64,000 nt of DNA, taken from NCBI RefSeq assembly GCF_007992715.1, contig NZ_BKAU01000001.1:2480001-2544000 (forward strand), written 5' to 3'. This DNA comes from Chitinophaga cymbidii. Lineage in GTDB: Bacteria; Bacteroidota; Bacteroidia; Chitinophagales; Chitinophagaceae. The notes beneath the pieces are model-generated. The model was not told where the DNA came from. It saw only the letters and a list, made by a program, of their open reading frames with translations, and ran no database searches. Each line of letters begins with the position of its first letter. Position 1 is the first letter of the stretch. Positions 18,962 to 27,488 of the stretch are shown here, one piece after another. Position numbers and translations under genes: made by a program.

Positions 18962-20533
18962 ATGATAAGAACATTCTTTTTCCTGCTGGCATGCGCAAGC
19001 CTGGCGCTGCCGGCCGCTGCACAGCAGCTATGCCCCGTTATCCCGCTCCCGGACCGCCATGAGCCATCCGGCGGACATTTTTTACTGAACAACGAAACGG
19101 CCATCATTGTCACCGATCCTTCGCTGGAAACTTCCGCGCACATGCTGCAACAGCAGTTGCTGAAGTATGCGGACGTTCGCGTTACGATCCAGCCAACGGC
19201 AGGCGGCACTTCCATCGTTCTGAAAAGAAACCGGAACAATAACCCCGAAGCCTACACGCTGGGTATGAACAACCGTACCGTTACCATCAGCGCTTCCGGC
19301 GATGCGGGCATCTTTTACGGCATCACCTCGCTGATGCAGCTGGCGAGCGCCAGGAGAGAAGCGGCGGGTGTTCCCTGCTGGAACATACAGGATGCGCCGT
19401 TATATAAATGGAGAGGTTTTATGCTGGACGAATCCCGGATGTTCTTCGGAAAGGCGGACGTGAAAAAGATACTGGACCAGATGGCGTTCTACAAGCTGAA
19501 CCGTTTCCACTGGCACCTGACCGATGATCCGGGATGGCGCATCGAGATTAAACAATATCCGCGGCTAACACTTGTAGGCGGCATCGGCAACGTGCATGAT
19601 TCTACGGCTCCCGCGAAATATTATACGCAGGAAGAGATTGCGGAGATCGTGTCTTACGCTGCGGAGCGCCATATTACCGTGATTCCCGAAATAGATATGC
19701 CGGGCCACGCAAGGGGCGCCAACAGGGCCTATCCGCAATTCAGCGGCGGCGGTTCCGCCAGGTATCCTGATTTCACCTTCAATCCCGGCAAGGAAGAAAC
19801 TTACCAGTACCTCACCAATATTCTCCGGGAAGTGGATGTGCTGTTTCCTTCTCAGATGATCCACATCGGCGGCGATGAAGTGAGCTTCGGCAGCGAAGCG
19901 TGGAAAAAAGATGCCGCCGTGCAGCAGCTCATGCGGCAGCAGAAGCTGGGCTCACTGTTGGAAGTGGAGCATTATTTTTTGAAACGCATGGCGGACACTG
20001 TCATAAAGCTGAACAACCAGTTGCTTGGATGGGATGAAGTGACGGCTTCCGCGCTGCCCGCGGAGAAAACCATTGTGTTCTGGTGGCGGCAGGAAAAGCC
20101 GGAGCAGCTGACCTCCGCCATAGAAAAAGGTTACCGCGTTGTACTGTGCCCGCGTCTTCCTTTTTACCTGGACTTTGTGCAGGACAGCACCAGCCTGAAA
20201 GGGCGGCGCTGGAAAGGCGAAGGCTACAATACTGTGCAAAGCGTATATGATTTCTCCCGGCAGCAGCTGCCTGCATCTGTACGGCAGAGCAAACTGATAG
20301 AAGGGTTGCAGGCCAATCTCTGGTCTGAAACGATCGTGAGCAGCCAGCGGATGTATTACCTGACCTTCCCGCGCCTGCTTGCATTTGCGGAAGCGGCGTG
20401 GACGAAGCCGGAGAAGAAGGATTATGCACAGTTCGAAAAACGGCTGGCGGCTTTCCTGCCGGGGCTTCGCAAGGAGGGTATTTATTATTATAACGTGCAG
20501 GACCCAACGAAAACGCCGGAGGTGGTGGAGTAG
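18962..20533 (+). CDS. GH20 beta-N-acetylhexosaminidase, secreted
   Basis: A 523-residue glycoside hydrolase that removes terminal N-acetylglucosamine or N-acetylgalactosamine. A signal peptide ends around PAAAQQ, so it acts in the periplasm or outside the cell. The N-terminal GH20b domain spans about 25-145. The catalytic barrel starts at YKWRGFMLDESRMF and has RFHWHLTDDPGWRIEIK. The catalytic Asp-Glu pair is D305-E306 in HIGGDEVSFGSEAW. The family mechanism uses the substrate acetamido group, with the aspartate as its helper and the glutamate as acid/base. Length and motifs are complete. It fits a chitin- or glycan-degrading lifestyle, but its own operon is a single gene here. Confidence 0.95.
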   Translation: MIRTFFFLLACASLALPAAAQQLCPVIPLPDRHEPSGGHFLLNNETAIIVTDPSLETSAHMLQQQLLKYADVRVTIQPTAGGTSIVLKRNRNNNPEAYTLGMNNRTVTISASGDAGIFYGITSLMQLASARREAAGVPCWNIQDAPLYKWRGFMLDESRMFFGKADVKKILDQMAFYKLNRFHWHLTDDPGWRIEIKQYPRLTLVGGIGNVHDSTAPAKYYTQEEIAEIVSYAAERHITVIPEIDMPGHARGANRAYPQFSGGGSARYPDFTFNPGKEETYQYLTNILREVDVLFPSQMIHIGGDEVSFGSEAWKKDAAVQQLMRQQKLGSLLEVEHYFLKRMADTVIKLNNQLLGWDEVTASALPAEKTIVFWWRQEKPEQLTSAIEKGYRVVLCPRLPFYLDFVQDSTSLKGRRWKGEGYNTVQSVYDFSRQQLPASVRQSKLIEGLQANLWSETIVSSQRMYYLTFPRLLAFAEAAWTKPEKKDYAQFEKRLAAFLPGLRKEGIYYYNVQDPTKTPEVVE

Positions 20534-20553
20534 CGGTTTTTATTTCAACCGCT
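20532..20553. terminator. Inverted repeat between convergent genes
   Basis: AGCGGTT at 20532-20538 is repeated inverted at 20547-20553, with an 8-bp loop. The stem overlaps the stop codons of both the GH20 gene and the convergent flavoprotein gene. It could end both transcripts, but the T-tracts are weak, so confidence is low. Confidence 0.35.
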
Positions 20554-21427
20554 CAAAATCCTCCACACACAACACCCTGTTACAGGCCGCGCCCGCCATG
20601 TGCCCGCCGGCCACTGCCATCGACACCTGGTGATGCCCCGGATGCGAAACGTCGCCGGCGGCAAATACATTAGGCACTGTAGTCTGGTACATGGCATCCA
20701 CTTTCACGGAGCCGGCTTCCGTCAGCTCGCAGCCCAGTTGCTCCGCCAGCGCTGTGTGAAACCGGAGGCCGGCCACCCGGAGGTATGCGCCTGCTTTCAA
20801 CAGCGTGCTGCCATCCGCGAACGTGATCTTTATCCCTTCGCCTTCTTCCTCCATCCGGCGGATGTTTTTTTCTATTACCGGCACCGGCAGTTTTTCAGGG
20901 ATGGTGCTTTTCCCGTTGGTAAGAATGACGATGTCTTTATTCAGATTATGCACCATCGGCACGAGGTGCAGCGCATCTTCACCGTTAGCGATGATGGCAA
21001 CGGGTTGGTTTCTCATTTCCCAGCCGTGGCAGTAAGGGCAGTGCACCACGCGGTTGCCCCAGAGCTTTTCCACCCCTTCAATGTCCGGCAGTATGTCTTT
21101 CACGCCGGTGGCAAGGATGATGCTGCGCGCGGTGATCTGTTTACCGGAGGCGGTTTCCAACCGGAAGTGCACACCGCTTTTGGTGGCCGAGATCACTTTA
21201 TCCTGTTCGATCTGCACGGAAGGATATTGTTGCAGCTGCCGGCGGCCGATGGCGAGGATTTCAGACGGCGGCGTGCCGTCCTGCGTAAGAAAGTTGTGCG
21301 CGTGCGCGGCGGGCCGGTTGCGTGGTTCTGCGGTGTCGAAAACGATGGCTTTGCGGGCGGAGCGGCCGAGCGTCATGGCGGCGGCGAGCCCCGCGGAGGC
21401 GCCGCCGATGATAGCGGTATCAAGCAT
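20540..21427 (-). CDS. Thioredoxin-reductase-like NAD(P)/FAD oxidoreductase with intact CPYC motif
   Basis: A flavoprotein of the class II pyridine-nucleotide disulfide reductase superfamily. The N-terminal FAD site is DTAIIGGASAGLAAAMTLGR, and ATGVKDILPDIEG follows. The redox motif CPYC is in VVHCPYCHGWEM, at the place occupied by the active-site cysteines in thioredoxin reductase. The C-terminal FAD motif is VFAAGDVSHPGHHQV. I prefer the start at 21427, which gives the normal family N-terminus (295 residues). An upstream ATG at 21508 would add MNRKTFIRTGMLLVPI and more, resembling a signal segment. However, a promoter-like TACATTTG lies just before that ATG. It follows the UBP zinc-finger gene on the same strand and may belong to that cluster. 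Its reductase partner is not known. Confidence 0.87.
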   Translation of the reverse strand: MLDTAIIGGASAGLAAAMTLGRSARKAIVFDTAEPRNRPAAHAHNFLTQDGTPPSEILAIGRRQLQQYPSVQIEQDKVISATKSGVHFRLETASGKQITARSIILATGVKDILPDIEGVEKLWGNRVVHCPYCHGWEMRNQPVAIIANGEDALHLVPMVHNLNKDIVILTNGKSTIPEKLPVPVIEKNIRRMEEEGEGIKITFADGSTLLKAGAYLRVAGLRFHTALAEQLGCELTEAGSVKVDAMYQTTVPNVFAAGDVSHPGHHQVSMAVAGGHMAGAACNRVLCVEDFERLK

Positions 21428-21511
21428 AATAGTTTCTTTTTTGATGTTCCCGAACAGCGGTATAGGCACCAGAAGCATGCCGGTACGGATGAATGTTTTC
21501 CTGTTCATCCG

Positions 21512-21519
21512 CAAATGTA
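21512..21519 (-). promoter_or_regulatory. Candidate Bacteroidota -7 promoter box (TAnnTTTG)
   Basis: On the minus strand the sequence reads TACATTTG, an exact match to the phylum's -7 consensus TAnnTTTG. It lies 3 bp upstream of the ATG at 21508. A transcript from it would begin at about that codon and leave an ~80-nt leader before the ATG at 21427. No good -33 element was seen at the normal distance. Confidence 0.4.
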
Positions 21520-21584
21520 GCCACGAACACGCTGCCGGTCATGGAACAGACCGGGGCGCCTATGGTACGGATCACGGATTTTGC

Positions 21585-21845
21585 CTAATACTCCACAAAT
21601 GCGCTGTCGATATAACACCACATCCACCGCTCGCCGCGTTCCGCCGAGATGATCACGGGATGGCCCGTTTCGTGGAAATGCTGCGTCATATGCTTTTTGG
21701 GAGAATCGTCGCAGCAAAGCGTGACGCCGCAGGTCTGGCAGGTACGGAGGTGCAGCCAGTGGCCGCCGTGTTTCCTGCATTCCTCGCAGGCGCGTTCTTT
21801 GGGCTCCTTCAGGGTGGTGATCGCTTGAATGTGCTGGCAGGACAT
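21585..21845 (-). CDS. Small UBP-type zinc-finger protein
   Basis: This 86-residue protein consists almost entirely of a ZnF-UBP domain, the fold that binds the free C-terminus of ubiquitin in eukaryotic deubiquitinases. The zinc ligands are visible in order: CQH at the start, CEECRKHGGHW, RTCQTCGVTLCC, then KKHMTQHFHETGHPVI. The final WMWCYIDSAFVEY strand also matches the domain. Bacteria of this group lack ubiquitin, so the ligand is unknown. It starts 6 bp after the stop of the response-regulator/reductase fusion gene and is almost certainly in the same operon, which suggests a role linked to that flavoprotein or its target. Confidence 0.9.
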   Translation of the reverse strand: MSCQHIQAITTLKEPKERACEECRKHGGHWLHLRTCQTCGVTLCCDDSPKKHMTQHFHETGHPVIISAERGERWMWCYIDSAFVEY

Positions 21846-21851
21846 ATATCG

Positions 21852-23516
21852 TTATTTTACTTCTGCAAGATATTTATGAACAAAGCTGATGGCCATCGAT
21901 CCTTCCCCAACGGCGGCGGCTACACGGTTCATGGAGCGGGCGCGCACGTCGCCGGCGGCGAATATGCCGGGACAGCTGGTTTCCAGCAGGTAGGGGTCCC
22001 TGTCCTGCTTCCATATTTTGGGAAATGAATCATAGTTCCGCAGCTCGCGGCCCGTTTCAATGAAACCTTTTTCATCCCTGATGATGTTCAGCGCGATCCA
22101 GTCTGTGAAAGGCTTTGCGCCGATGAAGACGTACAGCGCGTCCGCCGTTACTTCCGTTGTTTCACCGGTGCCGATCCGGCTGATGGTCAGCCGTTCCAGC
22201 TTTTCGTTGCCGGCGGCGGAGGCGATCTCGGTGCGGGGGCGCAAGTGGATGTTGGGCGTGCCTTTGATCTGGTCTATCAGGTAGGCGGACATGGTGCTGG
22301 TCAGGTCTTCCTTGCGGATGAGGATGTACACGTTCTTCGCGAACTTGGAAAGGTACATGGCCGCCTGCCCCGCGGAATTGCCGCCGCCTACGATGTACAC
22401 CTCCTTGTCCGTGCAGGCCGCAGCTTCCGTCATGGCCGCGCCGTAGTAAACGCCGGCGCCGGTGAAGTCCGCGATGCCCTGCGTTTCCAGCTTGCGGTAA
22501 TCCACGCCGGTGGTGATGATCACGCTGCGGGTGTTGATCTCGGTATCGTCTTCCAGGATGATCTTGTTATAGCCGTCTTTCTGGCGGATGTCTTTTACGG
22601 ATTGCGGGGTGATGAACTCGGTGCCGAGGCGCGTGGCCTGGGCGATAGCGCGGCGGGTCAGTTCCGCGCCGCTCAGTCCTGTGGGGAAGCCGAGATAGTT
22701 CTCGATGCGGGAGCTGGTGCCCGCCTGCCCGCCCGGCGCGCGCCGTTCTATCAGCAGGGTCTTCAATCCTTCGGAAGCGCCGTACACGCCGGCCGCCAGA
22801 CCCGCGGGCCCCGCGCCGATGATCACCACATCGTACACATCATGCTTTACCTGCGGGTTCAATCCCACTTTCCGCGCGATGTCGATGATAGCGGGGTTTA
22901 CAAGGTGCCCGCCGTCTTCCAGGAACACCACCGGCAGGTCCTGCGTGGAAAGGTTATTGAGCGAAAGCAGGCGCTTGCCTTCTTCGTTGGTCTGTACGTC
23001 CAGCCACTGATAGGGGATGAGATTGCCCGCCAGAAAATCCTTCACGGCATGCGACTGGCGGGAGAACTGGTAGCCCACCACTTTGATGCCTTTGAAATCC
23101 GGGTGATGGATGTTCTGCCAGTCGTCCAGCAACTCGTTGATGATCGGGTAAAGCTTTTCCTCCGGCGGGTCCCAGGGTTTTACAAGATAGTAATCGAGCT
23201 GCACGGTGTTGATGGCGCGGATGGCGGCGTCGGTGTCTGAATAAGCGGTGAGCAGCACCCGCCGCGCATCGGGATAGAACTGTTTGGCCTTTTCGAGGAA
23301 AGCCACGCCGTCCATGTCCGGCATGCGCTGGTCCGAAATGAACATGGCGATGGTCTCGCCCTTGTTCTTCATTTCCAGCAGGCTGTCCAGCGCCTCCTGT
23401 ACAACGGTGGTGCTGATGATACGGTACTCGTTCCGGTACCGTGCTTTCAGGTCGCGGACGATGGCGCGCAGCACCTGCGCATCGTCGTCAATACAAAGTA
23501 TGATGGGTAAATTCAT
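21852..23516 (-). CDS. Response regulator fused to a thioredoxin-reductase-like flavoprotein
   Basis: A 554-residue fusion. Residues 1-130 are a receiver domain with D62 in FISDQRMPDMDG and K113 in YLVKPW. Residues 143-215 resemble a thioredoxin/glutaredoxin fold (IKVVGYQFSRQSHAVKDFL ... DLPVVFLEDG), with SRQS where a glutaredoxin would have CxxC. From residue 227 comes a reductase-like part with VVIIGAGPAGLAAGVYGASE, PGGQAGTSSRIENYLGFP, IVGGGNSAGQAA and GIFAAGDVR. The usual CxxC position (about 360-368) reads AAMTEAAAC, so the redox disulfide is missing. The true start is the ATG complementary to 23514-23516. A longer frame upstream only overlaps the kinase gene. It lies 5 bp after the cNMP-domain kinase gene, its probable phospho-donor. 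Confidence 0.92.
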   Translation of the reverse strand: MNLPIILCIDDDAQVLRAIVRDLKARYRNEYRIISTTVVQEALDSLLEMKNKGETIAMFISDQRMPDMDGVAFLEKAKQFYPDARRVLLTAYSDTDAAIRAINTVQLDYYLVKPWDPPEEKLYPIINELLDDWQNIHHPDFKGIKVVGYQFSRQSHAVKDFLAGNLIPYQWLDVQTNEEGKRLLSLNNLSTQDLPVVFLEDGGHLVNPAIIDIARKVGLNPQVKHDVYDVVIIGAGPAGLAAGVYGASEGLKTLLIERRAPGGQAGTSSRIENYLGFPTGLSGAELTRRAIAQATRLGTEFITPQSVKDIRQKDGYNKIILEDDTEINTRSVIITTGVDYRKLETQGIADFTGAGVYYGAAMTEAAACTDKEVYIVGGGNSAGQAAMYLSKFAKNVYILIRKEDLTSTMSAYLIDQIKGTPNIHLRPRTEIASAAGNEKLERLTISRIGTGETTEVTADALYVFIGAKPFTDWIALNIIRDEKGFIETGRELRNYDSFPKIWKQDRDPYLLETSCPGIFAAGDVRARSMNRVAAAVGEGSMAISFVHKYLAEVK

Positions 23517-23521
23517 GCTGA

Positions 23522-24910
23522 TTAACCATTGATGGGAAGTGATACAAAAAACTGTGTGCGTCCCGGCTGTGACTGCACTTTGATGTTGCCGTGATGCTGG
23601 CGGATGATCTGGCTCACAATGTCCAGCCCCAGCCCGGTTCCCTTGCCGATCTCCTTGGTGGTGAAAAACGGTTCGAAGATGCGGTGGGTGTTCTCCGGTG
23701 GAATGCCCGGCCCGTTGTCTGTGATGATCACTTTCACACAGGCATTGTCCGGCTCCGTGCGGATCTCCAGCTTCCCTTCCGGAACGCCTTCCATCGCGTC
23801 CACCGCATTGTCTATCAGGTTGGTCCACACCTGGTTCAGTTCCCCCACCAGCGCTTTGATCTGCGGCAGGCCGGTATTGAAATCCAGCACCACCGAAATA
23901 TTCCCTTTCCGCAGCTTGTGCTGCATGATGGCGAGCGTATTTTCAATGCCGGTGTGGATGTCCGTCAGCTGTTTATCGCGCGCCTGGTCCATGTGCGTGA
24001 AAGTTTTCACGGATTTGACGAGGGTGGCGATGCGGTTGGACGCTTCTTCAATGTCCGTTACCATTTTTTCCGTGACGAGGTTGGCGTTGATCCAGTTGAA
24101 GATGGGGGAAATGTAGGGGGAGGGGATGTGCGCTTTGAATTCGTTCAGGTGACCGGTGGTGAAACCGAACTCCACGAAGTTCTCCGCCAGTTCCGCGCTG
24201 TTCTCCACGGCATGTTCGTCCAGCCAGTCCGCCAGCTCGTCTTCCTTTTCCGAACGTTCCATGAGGGACAGCTTCGGCTTTTCCGGCTGGCGGAGCACTT
24301 CGAACATTTTATTGTTGACGATGTCCACATCCGCTTCATCCATGCGGATGGAAATGATCTTTTTGAAAGATTCCGGTTCGAGCTGTAAATGTTTTTTCAG
24401 GGTAACCGCGCCGCGCACAACGGCGGAGGCGGGATTGTTCAGCTCATGCGCCAGGCCGGCGGACAGCTTGCCGAGGGCGAGCATTTTTTCATTCTGCAAT
24501 TGCAGGGACGTGAACTCCCGTACCCGCGTGGTCATGAAGTGCACCAGCGCCTGCGTCAGCTCATAGTGTGTGCTGATCAGCTCCCGCGCCTTTTCGATGG
24601 GCAGGGTCATCACCTGCGTTTCTTCCAGCGCTTCGCCGATCACCTGCGCTACCTTGCCTCTCGAAAAAGGGAGGTAGCCGGTGATGCTTTTGGCGCCGAA
24701 GCGCGCCAGCTCTTCTTTCCGCTGGTGTACACGGATGCTGCCGGTGATGAGGATATGGGTGCCTTTGATCGGATCGCCTGTCTGGAACAGGAGATCGCCG
24801 GCCTGAAGGACGTAGTGGCGGCTCTGGTCGATCATCCATTGCAGCTGATCGGCCGGCACATCCTTCAGGGCTTCTATGGATTGCAGCCAGGTGGCGGTTA
24901 CTTCTTGCAT
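23522..24910 (-). CDS. Histidine kinase with N-terminal cyclic-nucleotide-binding-type domain
   Basis: A 462-residue soluble kinase. The N-terminal 130 residues form a Crp/cNMP-type beta-roll (LLFQTGDPIKGTHILITGSIRVHQ). A helical region and HisKA follow, with H155 in GLAHELNNPASAV. The C-terminal ATPase has NLIDNAVDAM, DNGPGIPPENTHRIFEPFFT and GKGTGLGLDIV. The start is the ATG at 24910, giving the natural beginning MQEVTATWLQSIEALKDV. The stop is 5 bp before the response-regulator/reductase fusion gene, so the two should form a cognate pair. Whether the beta-roll binds cAMP, another ligand or none cannot be told, because the phosphate-binding cassette is not typical. Confidence 0.91.
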   Translation of the reverse strand: MQEVTATWLQSIEALKDVPADQLQWMIDQSRHYVLQAGDLLFQTGDPIKGTHILITGSIRVHQRKEELARFGAKSITGYLPFSRGKVAQVIGEALEETQVMTLPIEKARELISTHYELTQALVHFMTTRVREFTSLQLQNEKMLALGKLSAGLAHELNNPASAVVRGAVTLKKHLQLEPESFKKIISIRMDEADVDIVNNKMFEVLRQPEKPKLSLMERSEKEDELADWLDEHAVENSAELAENFVEFGFTTGHLNEFKAHIPSPYISPIFNWINANLVTEKMVTDIEEASNRIATLVKSVKTFTHMDQARDKQLTDIHTGIENTLAIMQHKLRKGNISVVLDFNTGLPQIKALVGELNQVWTNLIDNAVDAMEGVPEGKLEIRTEPDNACVKVIITDNGPGIPPENTHRIFEPFFTTKEIGKGTGLGLDIVSQIIRQHHGNIKVQSQPGRTQFFVSLPING

Positions 24911-24936
24911 GTGAGGCGGAGCTTGTTCCGCTAAAG

Positions 24937-26367
24937 TTAACAAACCTTCACCACATCCATCCCAAGCAGCAATCCGAGTTTTTCGATCTTCGTACTGATA
25001 TGCCCTACGCCCACCGCGCAATGATGCGCCGGGCCGTGACTGTTCCATTGATTGATGAAATTGCGCACGCCAATGGAGAAGCGGTACCGGCTGTTGGTAT
25101 TGCCGATCTGGAGGATGGGCCCCGCAACGGATTCCCCTTCCGCGGTGAGCAATATTAATTTTCCGTCTTTTTTCTCCACAACAGACAGCAGCGTGACCGG
25201 CCCGTTCTTTACGGACATCTCCACGGAAAGCCCGCTGCCCACCTTGCCGTGATACACGTACAGCGGCCGCACTTTTGTTTTACCCTCCGCAATAGCGATG
25301 TGCCCCGGCCCGTCGTGCCCCATCAGCACCACATCATCCCTGAAATCCACCGCGTAATATTCCGTGAAGGAGCCGCCGGCGCCAAAGCTGTCCATGATCT
25401 TCATCGCCTGCGCGTTCTTCACTTCGTATTCCCCCGCCACCGGCACGCCATTGGCCGTGAGCAGCGAGTTGCCGAGGATGATGGAGCTGATGGCCGTTTC
25501 ATTGTCCGGGTTGCCGGTGCCCTTGTAATAATAAGCCATGGAACCCAGCTGATGCTGCGCGGCCAGCTGGTCCAGTGCCACGGAGGTGATAGCCGCTTTT
25601 TCCAGCTCTTCGGCGGAGCAGTCCGGCTGAATATCAAAAGCCTCATCGAACAACGCGAGCCGTTCTCTCATGGCGGCGGTGGTGACGTGCTTCCGCAAAG
25701 CGGCCAGCTCTTCCACTTCCAGCAGCTCGATGTGCCCGCCGAAGTATGCATATTGCTGGGTGAGATCGGTATAAATATCCAGCATGCCGCTGTAATAATG
25801 CCCCATGCAGCCGAGGCGGTTGTTAGACATGATGTGCGCCACACGGCCGGCTTCCACCCATTCCCGTATTTCCCGCCAGCAGTCCGGATCATCGTTCAGC
25901 ATGCCCGTTACCTGGTGAAAGCGGATGCCGGTGCGGCTGAACACGTTGGCGATCTCGGGAACGGGGCAGGCGGAGCAGTATGCCAGCCATTCGCCGGTCA
26001 TTTTCGTTCTGTCCGTCATCGCATTGAAGGCCGTATAATCGATGGCCGCTTCCGGCGAGAGGTTGAGGATGATCACCGGCACTTTGGCCTTTTGCACAAC
26101 GGGCAGCACGGTGGAAGAGAGCGCATAGGTGGTCACGTAGAGAAAGATAAGGTCCACTTCCTGCGCGCGGAACAGCCGTCCCGCCGCAAAGGCTTTGTCC
26201 GCCGAATCCACCAGCCCGGCATTGATAATATCCGGGTGAATGGCCGCCAGCTTCGTTTCCACTTTTTGCAAATATCCTTCCAGGCGTTCTTTAAGGCCAT
26301 CGAATTGCGGCCAGTAAGTATCGAGGCCGATACCGAACAAGCCGATCCTGAGTTGTCCGTTGTTCAT
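24937..26367 (-). CDS. L-arabinose/L-fucose isomerase family protein
   Basis: A 476-residue protein with the L-fucose/L-arabinose isomerase fold. Residues matching the arabinose isomerase catalytic set can be traced. A glutamate lies in VAGEYEVKNA, a second in GSFTEYYAVDF, a histidine in LMGHDGPGH and a histidine in SHGPAHHCAVG near the C-terminus. The enzyme would interconvert an aldose and a ketose using a divalent metal, in the cytoplasm. The sequence is clearly diverged from classical AraA, so the sugar is not known. It is divergently transcribed from an AraC-type regulator 19 bp away. Its stop is 26 bp before the cNMP kinase gene, so it may lead that operon. Confidence 0.85.
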   Translation of the reverse strand: MNNGQLRIGLFGIGLDTYWPQFDGLKERLEGYLQKVETKLAAIHPDIINAGLVDSADKAFAAGRLFRAQEVDLIFLYVTTYALSSTVLPVVQKAKVPVIILNLSPEAAIDYTAFNAMTDRTKMTGEWLAYCSACPVPEIANVFSRTGIRFHQVTGMLNDDPDCWREIREWVEAGRVAHIMSNNRLGCMGHYYSGMLDIYTDLTQQYAYFGGHIELLEVEELAALRKHVTTAAMRERLALFDEAFDIQPDCSAEELEKAAITSVALDQLAAQHQLGSMAYYYKGTGNPDNETAISSIILGNSLLTANGVPVAGEYEVKNAQAMKIMDSFGAGGSFTEYYAVDFRDDVVLMGHDGPGHIAIAEGKTKVRPLYVYHGKVGSGLSVEMSVKNGPVTLLSVVEKKDGKLILLTAEGESVAGPILQIGNTNSRYRFSIGVRNFINQWNSHGPAHHCAVGVGHISTKIEKLGLLLGMDVVKVC

Positions 26368-26386
26368 TTTTGGTTATTTTAGAATC

Positions 26387-27268
26387 GTGATCAATTATTA
26401 CAAATACCTGCCCGTAAGCGCGGAAGACCAGCGTTGGGGGCTGTATGTGCTGAATGCGGGCTGCAACAGCATCGGCCCGTCGGAAGCCTATCCGCGCCCC
26501 GGCCATCCTTCCCGCCATCATTTTCAATGGGAGCAGGGCCGGGTATTGCAGGAGTTCCAGGTCATTTACATCTCGCGCGGCGCCGGCGTTTTTGAATCCA
26601 CGCATTGCCCGCCGGTGCGTATCACGGAGGGAACGGTGATGCTGCTGTTCCCCGGTGAATGGCACCGTTTCCGGCCGGATGAAGCCACCGGATGGGATGA
26701 ATGGTGGGCAGGCTTCAAAGGCGATATTCCCGCCAGCCTCCGGGAAGACGGCTTTTTCAGTCCAGCGCAGCCCCTGCTTCATACCGGCCTGCAGGAAACG
26801 ATCCTGCAATTGCTCACCGATATCATTGCGCACACCCGTTCGGAAAAACCCGGTTACCAGCCGCTCGTTTCCGGCGTCATACTGCATCTGCTGGGCTACC
26901 TCCATGCCTGGAACCGGCAGGCAGAGCTGCAGCAGGAAGATGTGCAGGAGAATATCGTGCACAAGGCCATGCAGATCATCCGGGCGAATGTGGACCGCCA
27001 GCTCTCTATCGAAAGCCTGGCCGAAGAGCTGTGCGTCAGCTATTCCTGGCTGCGCAAGGCGTTCCGGCAATATACCGGCATTGCTCCCGGACAGTACTTG
27101 CTGCAGCTGAAAATCGAAAGAGCGAAAATGCTGCTGGCCGATCCTTCCAAATCCCTGAAGGTGATCGCTGCTGAAACGGGGTTCGAGTCCGCTTTTTATT
27201 TTTCAAAGATCTTCAAGGTGAAGACGGGCGTGTCGCCTGACCTTTACCGGAAGACGCATAACGTGTGA
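26387..27268 (+). CDS. AraC-family transcriptional regulator
   Basis: A 293-residue regulator with an N-terminal cupin-like sensing domain (FQVIYISRGAGVFESTHC, LLFPGEWHRFRPDE). Its C-terminal AraC DNA-binding domain has two helix-turn-helix motifs (LSIESLAEELCVSYSWLRKAF and LKVIAAETGFESAFYFSKIFK) and ends GVSPDLYRK. The start is probably GTG at 26387. An in-frame TTG at 26360 would overlap the divergent isomerase start. The divergent position strongly suggests that it controls the sugar-isomerase gene in response to a sugar or its derivative. Confidence 0.9.
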   Translation: MINYYKYLPVSAEDQRWGLYVLNAGCNSIGPSEAYPRPGHPSRHHFQWEQGRVLQEFQVIYISRGAGVFESTHCPPVRITEGTVMLLFPGEWHRFRPDEATGWDEWWAGFKGDIPASLREDGFFSPAQPLLHTGLQETILQLLTDIIAHTRSEKPGYQPLVSGVILHLLGYLHAWNRQAELQQEDVQENIVHKAMQIIRANVDRQLSIESLAEELCVSYSWLRKAFRQYTGIAPGQYLLQLKIERAKMLLADPSKSLKVIAAETGFESAFYFSKIFKVKTGVSPDLYRKTHNV

Positions 27269-27488
27269 TCTCAAAAATACCCGTTGCCGGATAGCCGGAC
27301 AATATCAATTCTGACATTTAACATGCAGTTTTTGACCGGATGCCTCCCCCGGCAACAAAAAATTGGGAACGTTCTCATAGTGGTCCGGAGCGGGAAGCAC
27401 CATAAAAAACTTTTCTGCAAGGAAATTATTCCTATTTTTACTTGGAACGTTATGAAATAGCCATCTTCCATTTTCTCTATTCCACGTT

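Noticed and set aside
23517-23828. N-terminal extension of the receiver-reductase fusion
   Set aside because: It overlaps the kinase gene in another frame and reads as low-complexity Arg/Gly/His; the ATG at 23516 gives the natural receiver start.
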